Shown here: positions 10,760-22,900 of the stretch, piece by piece
Position numbering within the stretch: the first letter of the stretch is position 1
Layout: each line of letters opens with the position of its first letter
Program-made: the position numbers and the translations under genes
Source: Chondrosia reniformis
Taxonomy: Eukaryota > Porifera > Demospongiae > Chondrillida > Chondrillidae
Assembly: GCA_947172415.1 (NCBI GenBank)
Contig: OX359198.1
Location: forward strand, 4,061,401 to 4,125,400
Direction of reading: 5' to 3'
DNA length: 64,000 nt
The notes under the pieces: generated by a model
What the model saw: only the letters and a program-made list of their open reading frames with translations
Told to the model about the DNA's origin: nothing
Database searches by the model: none

Positions 10760-13173
10760 CCAAGCATGGAAAAATGAGGTGCTTGTGGCCAGCAGATAGA
10801 CATGAACGTACATCATCTGGAATCATGAATTTCTCAGCCATGAAGGTGGGGTCTGCAGCTCTGATTCAGTGCAGACTGACATGGTAGTGTGAGTTACTAA
10901 GGGCAGACGGGGTTTTAGTCTGACCATCATGTGTTTTGAATGGACGACATTCTTTTCGGCAGACTACCAGGTCATATGGTGAGTGGTCACTATCAGGGTG
11001 AAAAGGTATTCGACATCCATGATGCGATCTGTCAACATCTTCCGAGTAAATGGAAATGGGGATACTACATGTGCAGCAGAGGTGTAGGAACACATTCAGA
11101 AGTGGGGGTGCTGTCCTGACGTATATTGTGTTGCACAATGATGTCATGATGTCATAATAAAATGGAAGGAAGATGCTGCGTGGGACAAATCGTAATATTA
11201 TACTAGTTAGACTGTTCTTCGCACCAGAGGCTTACTTACTGTCCTCTCTGTAGTAGCAGAGATGATTATGTGAGGTTGTTTTAGCTGGCCTAACAATATT
11301 TTTACCTTGTTCCCAGAAAAGTGGGGGTGCTATAGCACCTCTAGCCCCCTGGTTCCGACGCCTATGTGCAGCATGAGACAATGACACTGACGAGATATGT
11401 GCAGTGTTTCAGTCAGTTGGTATAGCAAGGCTGAATGAGGAGGCTGGCACCAAACACAATGGGGGGAACCCAGTAAGATTAGAAAATGCTGAAGGAGAAG
11501 GAGAATAGTTCTGAACATGTGATGAGTGGAAGGGTGACCAAGAGCATGCTCCTAGCCCTTGAACAGTGACCTGCTGTCCATGCAGTGTTGTACAATGGGT
11601 TGATGGTATAAGTGACACCCCAGTCAAAGGTGCATCAGATACTTTTGAAAAATGATGATGTGCTATTGATCAACCTATCAACCTCCTGTTTCTTCTGGGC
11701 TAGCACTGTTCCAGCTGGCTTCCGGTTTTGTGTCTTCTTGGGTACACCTCCCTTTTGAATTGTGTAAGGCTCCCATTGAACTCTGCAACTGTACCTGTAT
11801 GTGAACAGACCTTGTAGGTGGCATACATAGCACACTTTGCATTACACTTGAATTGCCCAGTGAACTTGTCTGGAGTTGTTACCAGGTGCAGACATTCACC
11901 TGTAGTAGATGCAACCATGTGATAGTGGCTGCAGATGCTACCTGGAACTGCTGTAATGAGGCTGGTGTCATTCACCAGTACTTCTGCTTTTCTCCAGATA
12001 CCTTGAGCATGTCCTCATTCATTTTATTTCCTGATTTCATGAGCAGACAATAGGACACTGATAGCTACTTTGCCTCACCAACTGTGGAAACAACTCCAGG
12101 TGTCTCCACAGCACCAGCATCTGTAGATGTTATACCTGTGTGCATGTTCTGTGTGCCACTGCAATTCAAAGCTGCCTCATTTAACAGTGATGAGAAATTG
12201 CAGGTGGCTGTGCAAAGGAGAGACAGTGTGTCTACCACACACCAGTCACCCCTTTCTATAAACTGCTTGTTTAATGCTTTTCTCGTGTGCCCTAACCAAC
12301 TCTTCAAGGTGGGTGACAAAATCTGGAAGTGACTGTGACCTCCTGTCCACTTTCTCCTTGAGGATGTTATTAGTTGACTCGCTCGCATTTGTGTATAACC
12401 TCTCTGGTGGATCTCCCAAAAGAGCTGCCAACATCACACTTTGAATCATGTCTTTGTGAGCAACGTCACTCTTTTCCCTGACTTACCAAGAATGAAACTT
12501 TGTTTCAGCACTCTCACCTGGGAGAAAACTCCTACCCTTTTCTCAAGTTCATTCCAACTCTCTGCTAGTGCAGCCAACTTGGCATCGAAGTCAGCAGTAT
12601 CTACAGCATTAACTAAGCTCAGTTGCCTATGGTCAGGTTCTTTGACTCCAACTATGTCTGCAAGAATTTCTTGCTGAGTAGCATCATCCAAGTTATGTGC
12701 CCTAAGTTTGGAATCACCATTGTCTTGAAAGTGGCCTTAACTATTCCCTTCAGTGGGGCTCGCACAGGTTCACTCATAGCAAAAGAATCGAGTGATTTCC
12801 CTCACTTTTATACCCACCTTACAATGTTCCCACACTCCACTCCACTATCATTGGCTCTCAAATCGTTAGAGTCACTCACACAGTTGAGGTCAACTACAAA
12901 GCTGCAGTTGTATTCCATGCTGACAGGCTGTGCCTTGCACACCTTACCCTAACAACCGTTGCCTAGCAGAAGTGATACTAACTCTGCCACACTGTACTCC
13001 ACTCGCCCACGTTGGAACACAGGGAGGTCTGGATTATCATGGTAGTAGTCATTTCTGAAGAAACAACACACACACACCAAATCATCACATATGAATCTCC
13101 TTACTTGGGGTAAGTATAAATCATACGCATGGCTGCCACAGTTGGTCAGCTTACTCATTTTGGTACAGGGCAA
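10760..13173 (-). pseudogene. Decayed Mutator-like transposase (SWIM type)
   Basis: Minus-strand frames between 13173 and 10760 give pieces of one protein. These include RRFICDDLVCVCCFFRN, a QSVMLAALLGDPPERLYTNASESTNNIL segment (Asn/Glu-rich helix typical of the transposase core end), and then LPDFVTHLEELVRAHEKSI. A SWIM-like zinc finger follows: CNAKCAMYATYKVCSHT near 11860. A Pro-rich linker comes next, then a C-terminal DSDHSPYDLVVCRKECRPF...HYHV module near 10880-11000. Several stops and frameshifts separate the pieces, so it is inactive. Together with the long inverted repeats it supports a Mutator-like element; the family name is inferred from motifs only. Confidence 0.65.
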
Positions 13174-13314
13174 GGTATGTTGTCATCATCATCAGAATTA
13201 TCTAGAATGATAGCATCGCTCCTGCTTACCATCCTTCACTGGACAAACACCAACTCAACAAGAACGTCCTTATCCCTCGGATGCTTTGCAGGATCCCTGT
13301 AGTTACCTAGTGAC

Positions 13315-13655
13315 GGCCAATCAAATGCGAGGAGAGAGCATAGCTACCAAATAAGATATCATTGTGTATATAAATACCAATTAAAAGACAGAGAATTAAT
13401 ACTTTATGGTCCGTTACGCTCAGATATTATCGAGAATGGGGTGCCCGTTGGATTCCTGATTTCACTTGAACAAAACACCGCTTAACTCTCAGACATTTTC
13501 CAGAATCGTCTGAGAACTGTTATCCAGGCGTTAAGGGCCCAGCCATGCCGCTCTTGTGGCTTTCTCCAACTTACCATCTTTGTTTCATGGTTGACTACCA
13601 TATTGGTATAATTGCATTTCCGGTTCCAAGTGTTCCGGATTTTCCATACATCCAA
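13315..13655. repeat. Mutator-like element, right terminal inverted repeat
   Basis: Reverse complement of 9210-9525 with scattered mismatches (GAGAATGGGGTGCCCGTTGGATTCC near 13432). It ends about 280 bases before the acceptor of the first visible RidA exon. Confidence 0.75.
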
Positions 13656-13931
13656 TCATACGTATACTATCCACTTAGTTATGCGATGATTACCGAAGCT
13701 TGGGTGAATCCTTCTGAGCCTTGTGCAACGTTCCGCAGCTACCTGAAGTCCATTCGTTGACTCTCAAACCTTGGCGTGTGGATAAGTACGGAATTCCGTA
13801 ACAGCTAATCTGTGGAATATATACCATAAGGAACGTTTGACATGTACCATATTTACAGAAAATGGTTCGGAGGCCCTTGTGGTGCCTTTTTGCACAGAAC
13901 CAACATTTACCATATTTTGCTTTTGTTTTAG

Positions 13932-13992
13932 TCAAGCAGTCAAAGTAGGCAAAACTGTCTACCTATCAGGTCAAATAGGAATAGTCCCAGAG
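13932..13992 (+). CDS. RIDA: RidA exon a (first visible)
   Basis: Acceptor TTTGTTTTAG at 13922-13931; donor GTAAATG from 13993. The exon begins with the last base of a split codon, which would complete the Ser of the family's YSQAV motif, so an upstream coding exon must exist. It ends in phase 0. Confidence 0.9.
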
Positions 13993-16900
13993 GTAAATGT
14001 ATACATGCAACATCTGTGCATGCATTCTATACTCTAACATACTTTGCATATATAGCAGTGTGTACTTAAAATGCATGAATGGACCTTAACTCTAGTAATC
14101 AGGGCTGCAGAGAGGGGGAGATTTGCCCCCCCCCCCTAGGATTGATTTTGCCCACCTAGACTTTGGGAAAGTTCGTATACAGTTTAGTACTTGATATATA
14201 CCATTGTCCTCCCCTAAATTTTGAAAATATTCATTTTGGCCCCCCTCCTGGACCTGACTTCTGCATGTAACCTTGGTTCAGCATAACTTCACTGGGTACA
14301 TAGAATAACAGCCATTGGGTAAGGTTCTCCCTAGTTTAAACAACGTACTTGAGTACTTGAATACATAATTGATTTTATGTGAGTGTCATAGTAGTAATTA
14401 AGTAGTAAATAGGGCCAAATAAACCACCTTATAAGGAAGTGTATAATTAGTCTACAAGTTTTATTAAGACTCAGTGCTATATATGATACATGTTTAGAAT
14501 GTAAGGCTGGGTAAACCAACTTGACAGGCTAGCTTGAACTAGTATTATTGTGTTGATACACCAGCTTTGTACAAAAGGTTTTGTGGATAAGTCTTATACA
14601 TTGTGTGTGGTAACTTGCAACCCAATACTGCTGGTCTTATTCTCCTCCTTCTTCATTTTGATATTTTTACTCAGACTGGAGATTTGGTGACTGGTTCAGT
14701 ACAGGATGAGACTAGACAGGTAAAGCTTGTATACTGTGAACTAGGTATAGGACTTCAATGGTATCATACTTATTTTAGCCTGGTTAAGTGATGTGATAGT
14801 CTACCAACAACTGTTTCATTAGTATATATACAGGGATAATGCATAAAGAGACGCAATTTAACTGCATGAGCTGCAATTGTCACAATGACGCTGCTTTCTA
14901 TATTGTCCCTGTTATACTATCCCAATTAATTAGTTGTCATTCAATTTGGTAAATTTTATAAACTAGAGTAATCAATGTCTTGGTTAATGTATTACTGTAG
15001 ACTGTTTTTTAATTGTCACCACCAAACACTTGCGAATTGGGAAATTTGAAGATTTCGCAAAAAAATTATAAGCTATTTTATTAACGGTTTGTTATCGCCT
15101 TATGATATCATTAATGATCCGTCTATTATTTGTTTCAAAGGTGTCTGTAAGCACACATTGAATACGAATATAAGACTTGATTGCTTCCTGAAGCCACAGC
15201 AGCTGGCAAAGCTTACAGCACGAGTGACAGGCCTCTCATCAATAGTATTGGAAGAAGTAAAACAAAGCCATGAAGAAAGTGGCATCCCCAAAAGAGGCAA
15301 TCTTTGAACTGCAATCAGCTTGCAATGCAGCAAAACGCAATAATTTAACAATGCAGTTAAAAGGCAGTCTACGGTATTCTTTACTGTATTGGATAGAGAA
15401 TTGTATTTCATATATTTACTTAAAGGTTTTAAACAATCTGAAGAGTGTTTTGGAAGCAGCTGACTCAAGTCTTGGAAATGGTAATTATGTAAGAATAGCA
15501 CTTAATCGCGTTCCTGGATAATAACATGATCATGTGACCTCTGTAGGCACATGCATGAGGTATATTAATGTGGTTAAGATCATTACATCTGATGATACTG
15601 GCTTCTTAGAGGGTACTAGCTAAATAATCTGAATAATGCCACTATTTGCAATAATGTATAATTATAGCAATTGTGTATGAGCCAATTCTTCTGAGAAAGA
15701 AGCATGGCATATTTACAAAAGACACATTTGATTTACCATTCTATTTATATTAATAACAGAAAAGGTGAATTATTGCCTAGATGCACTATAGGCCACATCA
15801 GTTGGTTTAAAGAAAATGATTTTCCTTTCCTGAATGCATTTCCTGCAAAATATCTTTCAGCCAGATAATGCACCAATCCAATCTAATAAAATAGGCAATC
15901 TGGTTTTCCTACAAGAGGCAACTCACTAGGCAATTCTAAAAAGGTCTACCGCTACCGCTGCAGCTGCCAGTGTAACATTCACTGAAAGGAAAGAATGCAG
16001 AAGTAAAATATTATTAGTGAAGGAGCATCTAAAAACATCTGACTTAAAGGCTTGTGAATAGTCAAGTATAGCAGTCCCGAGGTATGCGATTAAGTGGGGA
16101 CCACTGTACATAAGCTTTTAAACCTAGCACAACTAGCTGGGCATCTATAGTGCTTATCAGAAAGAAGTTCCATTATTAGGTGTTTCTGTTGTCCAGTTGC
16201 AAAGTAATGTAGTATAGCCATTGAATTCAGTTTATGTTGTTGCAACCTTTTCACACTATGACATTATTCAATAGTGACATTCAACTTCATCTCTTGTAAA
16301 GGATTAGAATTTTTACTTTGATATCTTACAATGAAAATTTAACAGATGCTAGTTTTGCATGCTTGTTAGACTTAAATATTACACAAGATTACAATTGGTT
16401 TACATTACAACTATGTAAATCTTGAGTTTCTGCTTCATTGTGCATTATAATTTTAATAAGCTGGTTTTGTTTTGTCCAATATGATCAGACGCTAATGAAA
16501 TATTCATGATAAAAACAGCCTTACAGTCTCATTACAGTATGAACTAACATGCACTTTTTAGAGAGCATTCATAGTATTATGATGGAAGTCTAAATCAGTA
16601 GGAGACATGCCTAGGTTGGGTTCGGTAGGAACCAATCAATTTTGCAAGGACATCATCATAAAAATTTTAAGTGTATAGCTCATAACACAAGGTGTTTTAG
16701 CAGTTTCTACCTTCTATCACCTCACCATTGCAATGCCTTACCACTGCTCTGTTCCTGGATGTACCTCCAACAGAAGGATGGCCGTAGGAACAGTGCAATG
16801 GTTCGGCATTGCGATGGCAAGTCAATGAAGCTAGAAACTGCCATGAAAACTCCTATGTAACCTTTTATCGTTCACATTGTGCTATCATTTGTAAATTCTC

Positions 16901-19900
16901 CTGTAGTTTCTAATCCTTCATCTGCATTCATGTAGTCTTCTGGCATGACTCAATATCAAGCATTTCACCTTAGTATAAATAGTGCAGTTGTTCTTCAATC
17001 TCTGAAACAGCTCTTGATCTCAGTATTCTTCTACTTCAGTAGTATTATCAAGACTGTCTTGACAGGGAAACATTCCTGCTTTCAGAAACAATTTTTCACT
17101 GTACTGTTGGGACTGTAAGCTGCATTGATAATGTGCAGGGCATCTAGCAGATTTAACTTGTAGAAGGCAGATATTAAATCTGACAACAACTTCTTCCTTT
17201 AATGAGCTTTGAGTGATCTTGGTCCATTGGTTGCAGCTTTTGATGTAGTATTAGGGTCAAGGAAGGCGACCTTGATGTGAGTCAGTCCGTCAATAATGGT
17301 AGGTGCTAGGCAATTATCAAGGATGAGAAGGATTGATCGTTTTTCTTGGCAAACTTTTAGATCCAACTTATGAAGCCAAGACTCAGAGATGCTGCTATTC
17401 ATCCTTGCTTTGCTGCTACATGCGCATTGCGCTGGAAGTGACCTCACATTTTTGAAGCACTTTGGATTGTTACTCTTTCTGATAACAAGTCGAGGTAGCT
17501 TTTCACCTTGTTTTCCTGTCCTTAATAATGTCTGATACAGTTAAATTGGTGATGCCAATCCTGCCTTTTGCACCATGCTGACCACTACTTTGTTCTACAG
17601 TCTTTAGTATCTGAACCTTTTCTTAAATGGTTAAAGTTTCTTGCTTAGCCGGCATAATAAAATTTTGTATTACATGATTTAACACTTCGTGTGTGCCACT
17701 GTATTTCTTTCATGTGAAACATTTTTTTATGTTATCGAATTTCGTGTGAAAATGATACTAATATACGGGGAAGAATATCGCAAATATACGGATGAATTAG
17801 AACTTAAATGTTAAGCGATTTTTCACCTTAACCAATTTGGTGTTTACCAGACTCTACTGTAACTGAAATTAAGATTATAACTTTTTAAATACTGTTAATT
17901 TAATAATCCTATGTCATGCATATATTACTTATGAAGTTTATTAACCATAATGTAAACTGATATATGTATCTAATTTCCTTTAATTACACACTTCTCGTAT
18001 AAGTCCAGTACAGATAAATGATTGCATTCTGTGTCGTATTATATAATAAAACCACAGTATTAAAATGCCTTGTATGTAACTGCTGTTGCTGTCTAACTAG
18101 CCATCAAGTATAACAACAAAACCTAATGAGGAGCAAGAGTGACAGCTGAAGTTGTGGCAACACTAGACTACTTCCATTGCAGCTTGAAAAGAGTTATATG
18201 AGCGCTGATTGTGCCGACACTTACCTACATGATGCACAGATGATCAAATGGGCAAAATTTCCTTGCATTCCACTTGTCACAGGTTCTACTCTAATGCCTC
18301 CACTTGGCTTTTCTTGCCCAAGGCTTTAAATCTTGATCGAAGAAAGCCCACTTGACCTCACCCACACTGTGCAGCTTTTTCCCTAAAGTGTCATAATCCA
18401 TCCATTGCATTCCACTCGAATCACGGGTCAACCTTGTAATCACCCCTAAATTATAAGAACAAATCTATTGGTCTCTCCCGTTCGTTGGTCACAATAGCAG
18501 CATGCAGCGAAAGCTGTGATGGATAACACCCGCTTGCTCGATTGGTTTTCTTCCAATGGACCACTTGTACACAGGTTTAGGAATTTCATTATGTATGACA
18601 TCACATCCGGTGGCACTCCCAAGGCCCTCTTAAGATAGGAGAATTCCACATTCCATTTCGTTTGACTCTCGCAGGTTTCTAAACGGTGCTGTTTAACATA
18701 ATTATGTAAATACGACACACATGTATAGACGTTTTGTTTGGTAAAATGTTCAAAGTATAGAAATCTGTCATAGTACGAACAAAGGCGAACAGGATGTATT
18801 ACAACAGTCAACATTGACTGGAGACACCTGTATCATGTGCGGCAACAAACCATCACTTCATCCAAGCACTTCCTTTCATCGTTTTCCGAAAGATCCAAGT
18901 AGAAAAGAAGGATGGATTCAAGTGTTTATGATTGTCCAAGATCAGCTGAGAGACTATTCGCATGTGTGTTGCAGGCACTTTCCTAAAGGGTGACTCAAGG
19001 AAATATACCCTTATGATCATAGGGAAGCGATTTGCTTCACCAATAAAGGATAGCATCCCAGAGCCAAGAGAGCTAATGCAAGAGAGGCTACTAAACTGAA
19101 AGGAGAGCAAAGTAGCCCTCAATCACCATCTATCAGCTTCAGTAGCTCAGTGATATGCACAGCTGCTCACCACGGATTTTCCAAGTGCTTCCTCTAAATT
19201 CTACAGGACGAGGATCAAAATCCTCCAGTGGCTCGAGTTTTCTCTTCTTTTCCTTGCCATACTCTGGCTTCTCAAAGGATGCATCTAATAGTGCCATGGT
19301 ACTTTTCTTCCTTTTTGGGGGACTTCCACTGACGTGACCTTGATGTGACTGGCACAACCTCCTCAGAACTCAATAGAACTTCAAGGGACTCACTTGGCTC
19401 TTACTGGAACTGTGGTGTTACTACAGACACAAATGTGCAGGCACGTTTGAACAGCTTGCAGATTTCCTTCATGTTGATACAGAATATGAAATATTGCAAA
19501 TACGACAAGCACGCACATTTACATTCATGTAAAGTCACCCAGCTGCTAGCACATTCACATATTGCACCCTGAATAGTGGCAAAGGTCTAGTGTGTCCTAG
19601 CAGTATCCACACATTGTATTTATCATGCTTAATGGAAGCGTTTATTACTGATTTGATGTGGCAGTTTTCAGAATGCTGGACATAATTCTCCAGTAGGATA
19701 ATGCGCCCTGATGCCCAGTGAATGCATCCACTGTACGAGCCCTAAATGTTCCATTACCACTACCCTGGCCAGCATGGGTGGAAAGATGAGCATAGACAAT
19801 ACCATTTGTGACCTGAGGGATTTTCTTTGCCAGCTAGACCATTGGCATTGGTTTCAGTTATAGTCTCCCAGCCAGCAAGTGGAGCAAATGGAAGGCCCAA

Positions 19901-22900
19901 AAAAGTTACCATTTGTCAGGATTCTTCAAGTTTCTTACTTTTCTTGTAGAGGTATGATCAATCTACATCCACAATTAGGGCACTGTCCTTGATAGCTTGA
20001 AACAATGGACTTCTGTCAAATTGTGGCATGATCATTTGCAAGCCTCACAAGTCTCGAGTCTTGCTGATCAGTTAAGCCTCTCTCAGACTTGTAGAAGATT
20101 TAATTCCCCTGCATAACAGCCACCATCCCAACACAGGTACAGCATTGGATTCGAAAGGTTTGGGTAGACTAGCTCCCAGTATGTCTTCTACTTGGCTACC
20201 ACTGCTGTTCTCTTCAGCTTCTGCAGACACTGCGTCGCTATATACATGTACTTCGCCAAAAACTTCTTTACTTTCAATCGTACTTCAGCTGATTTGTTTA
20301 CTTCAAACACCGTTGCCAAGCGTAAGGTCTATACGTTTACATTGTATTTACGTAAACATTTTAAACAGCACCGTTTAGACACCTGCAAGTCTCCAACGAA
20401 TGGAATGCAGAATTCTTCTATCTTTTGTGTACTTAAAATGGCTATAGAGCGCCGCTGGATGTGATGTCACTTACTTTCCACGCATATATTAGCTTGTGTA
20501 CAAGTGGTTTATTGCACCTTATATGCATCTCTTTTGCGCAAATGTAGCTAATTGTACTTCTCTCAATCCAGAATTCTTACCCTAATTACTACTGAGTTGG
20601 CTCTGACTTTCGATCACTAGCTTCTATCAAACTGATCTTCTCTTCTAAGTAGTGAAGTCTCTTAACTTGTTTCGCAGCTGCCATATTTGCAAGAATTCCA
20701 ATTATTCAGAAGTCGGATTACTGAGTTTCCACTGTATCACTAGGCAGCCATGTTAACACTTTTCATTGAAAACGGCCCATGGCTGACTGTTATAATGCAT
20801 ACTGTACTATGTAATGGTTATGATGAAGCTTTTATAGATATACCTGTAACACTGTTTAGAAAGTAGAAAGAAAGGAATCTGCCACGACTGAAGAGAAGAT
20901 CAGTTGCAGGATGGGACCTGTACAGGTAGTCTCTTAGGACAATTTCCATGCTTGTCAATTACGACCAGGAGAGTCCCTGAAGTAGAATGTATTTAGCTTG
21001 CAGAGCAGTAGAAACTTGTACACTTGCACTATATAGTAATTTGGCCAACTTTAATCCAAAGATAACATCAAACAATTTCCATTTGAGGTATACTTACTGA
21101 GTCCCTTTTTAATCTCATCTGGTTTGGCAATTAGCTGGCTCAAACATATTTCATTTCCAAAAGTGACTTGATTCTAGATAGTGTTAAAAAGACGGAGATG
21201 ATTGAGTGAATACTGAATAGGTTTTAACACCTCTTGCGTAAAATCCATGACATTCCTAATTTGCTGACACTGTTTAGCTACAGATTGCAACAGAGATTTC
21301 AGTTATTATAGACATCTTTATTTTCAGAAAAAAGTAGAGAAACCTTTCACTATTTTCGCACTTTTCCCCAATTCATAAAAATTGTAATTGCGAAATATTT
21401 GCATTTGGCGGCTCTGGACGTTCTCCCCACTACTGTTGAACTATGGCACTGCTGCGTTACTTCAAGCATACCTAGGTATCTTGTTAGCCAAGAAATGAGA
21501 TGCCATTTTGAAGACGTGGACACAGGGAACATATGGTTGAATAATAGATTAACAGCGAGAACAGATTAGCAAGCTCGCGAATGAGAACAGGAAAGCTGCA
21601 GCTCTGAAGAGATTCTCTAAGGAATTGGACCGGCCGCTGAATGAGACCACAGTGCATTCAATCAAGAAGATATATTACCAGGAGCTTGGGAAAAAGATGC
21701 CATCAGGTAAGAGCCTGGATAAAGTGTTGGTGACAAGACTCCTAACCAAGAATTTGCTCTCATTCCCACCTGTCTAATTTGAATGGTCCATTCTGTCTGT
21801 GAGCCAGTGATCTCAAGACTGCGGCAGCAAAGATTCCATAGTCCTATCCTCCCATCTCTTGCATTACTTGGCCCATGTTAATATGAATAACTGTTCAGGA
21901 GCTCCCAACAAATGGTGACATCAACATCCTTAAAAACACTATCCTAATTGTGTACAGTGTTAAGGGGCAGCCCATTTTGGACGCCACATTCATTGACTAC
22001 CACTACAGGACCCTAAGGATTGTAAGATTGTGTGAGCATACGGTATAATTGTCATTAGGGTGTTTGCGAGTCCTAGAATTTTACAGAATTGCTTCCGTAT
22101 TAGGGCTTGAATAAAATTTAAGTGGTTCTCAGTGAGGCATTGCCTAATACAAATTGCTTCCTTTTCTTCATAGCTGAGACTGAGTGACTGTCTTTCCATC
22201 CAGACCCTGGCTGCACTTTCAGTACTGAAAATAGACTCACCTGACCAGATCTTCCTTTTCTGTGCAGCTACCACCATCTTCCAGCCATTACACTTCTCAC
22301 CTTGGTGATCGATTCCTCTGGACCAGAGAAAGAATTTTGTGTAACCCGTGATTAAGACTGACTGAAGGTCACCTTCTTCCTGTGACAGTCGCTATGATGG
22401 AACCACCGTTTCCAAGAATGAAGGAGCAGAAGCATGATATCTTCTCCTACTGTCTGTTCACCTTTTACTACAATAATAGCATAGTTGTCAGGTGGGTTAG
22501 TCATATCCCATTTGCACACAAGGTTCCCCCCCACTTTCGCTCTCCCCACACTGTGGTATATGTAATAGCTTCTAATGCTAGAATTATACATGTAAGTCCC
22601 TGCTGTGTTGTCTCTCTCAGCAAGTTTCTTAATAGAACACCCCTCTCAGCTTTTTTTTTGCACAGATCACGCTTTGACTAAAGACTGTAGTTGATATATA
22701 TTTTTGCACTTAGTGTAAACTGCAAAATATGGAATCCACGAAGCTTTAAGGCATTCTACAGGATTTCACAATAATAAAGTGTGCATGGCATTTCGAAGGC
22801 CTGACCTCTTTACTGTGACAAAGGAAGTAAATATCACATTAAGAGGTCTTAAACCTAAATATATATTGTGCCTTAGCATCAGGCAATGAACAAACCCAAC

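Larger units (their letters stand above)
9210..13655 (-). mobile_element. Mutator-like element with long inverted termini
   Basis: Two long inverted repeats (about 9210-9525 and 13315-13655) bracket a decayed SWIM-type transposase read on the minus strand. Long terminal inverted repeats of several hundred bases plus a SWIM zinc-finger transposase are characteristic of Mutator-like elements. A foldback repeat (9541-10330) sits just inside the left terminus. The element lies immediately upstream of the first visible RidA exon. Exact ends and target duplication could not be fixed by eye. Confidence 0.7.

Noticed and set aside
16735..16860. Second THAP-like start (HCSVPGCTSN)
   Set aside because: The first Cys pair fits, but the later HxFP, Trp and C-x2-H are not found before a stop.
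21990..22277. Minus-strand frame with IWSGESIFSTES, reminiscent of Tc1/mariner 'WSDES'
   Set aside because: Only one short resemblance, with no further DDE/D motif up- or downstream.
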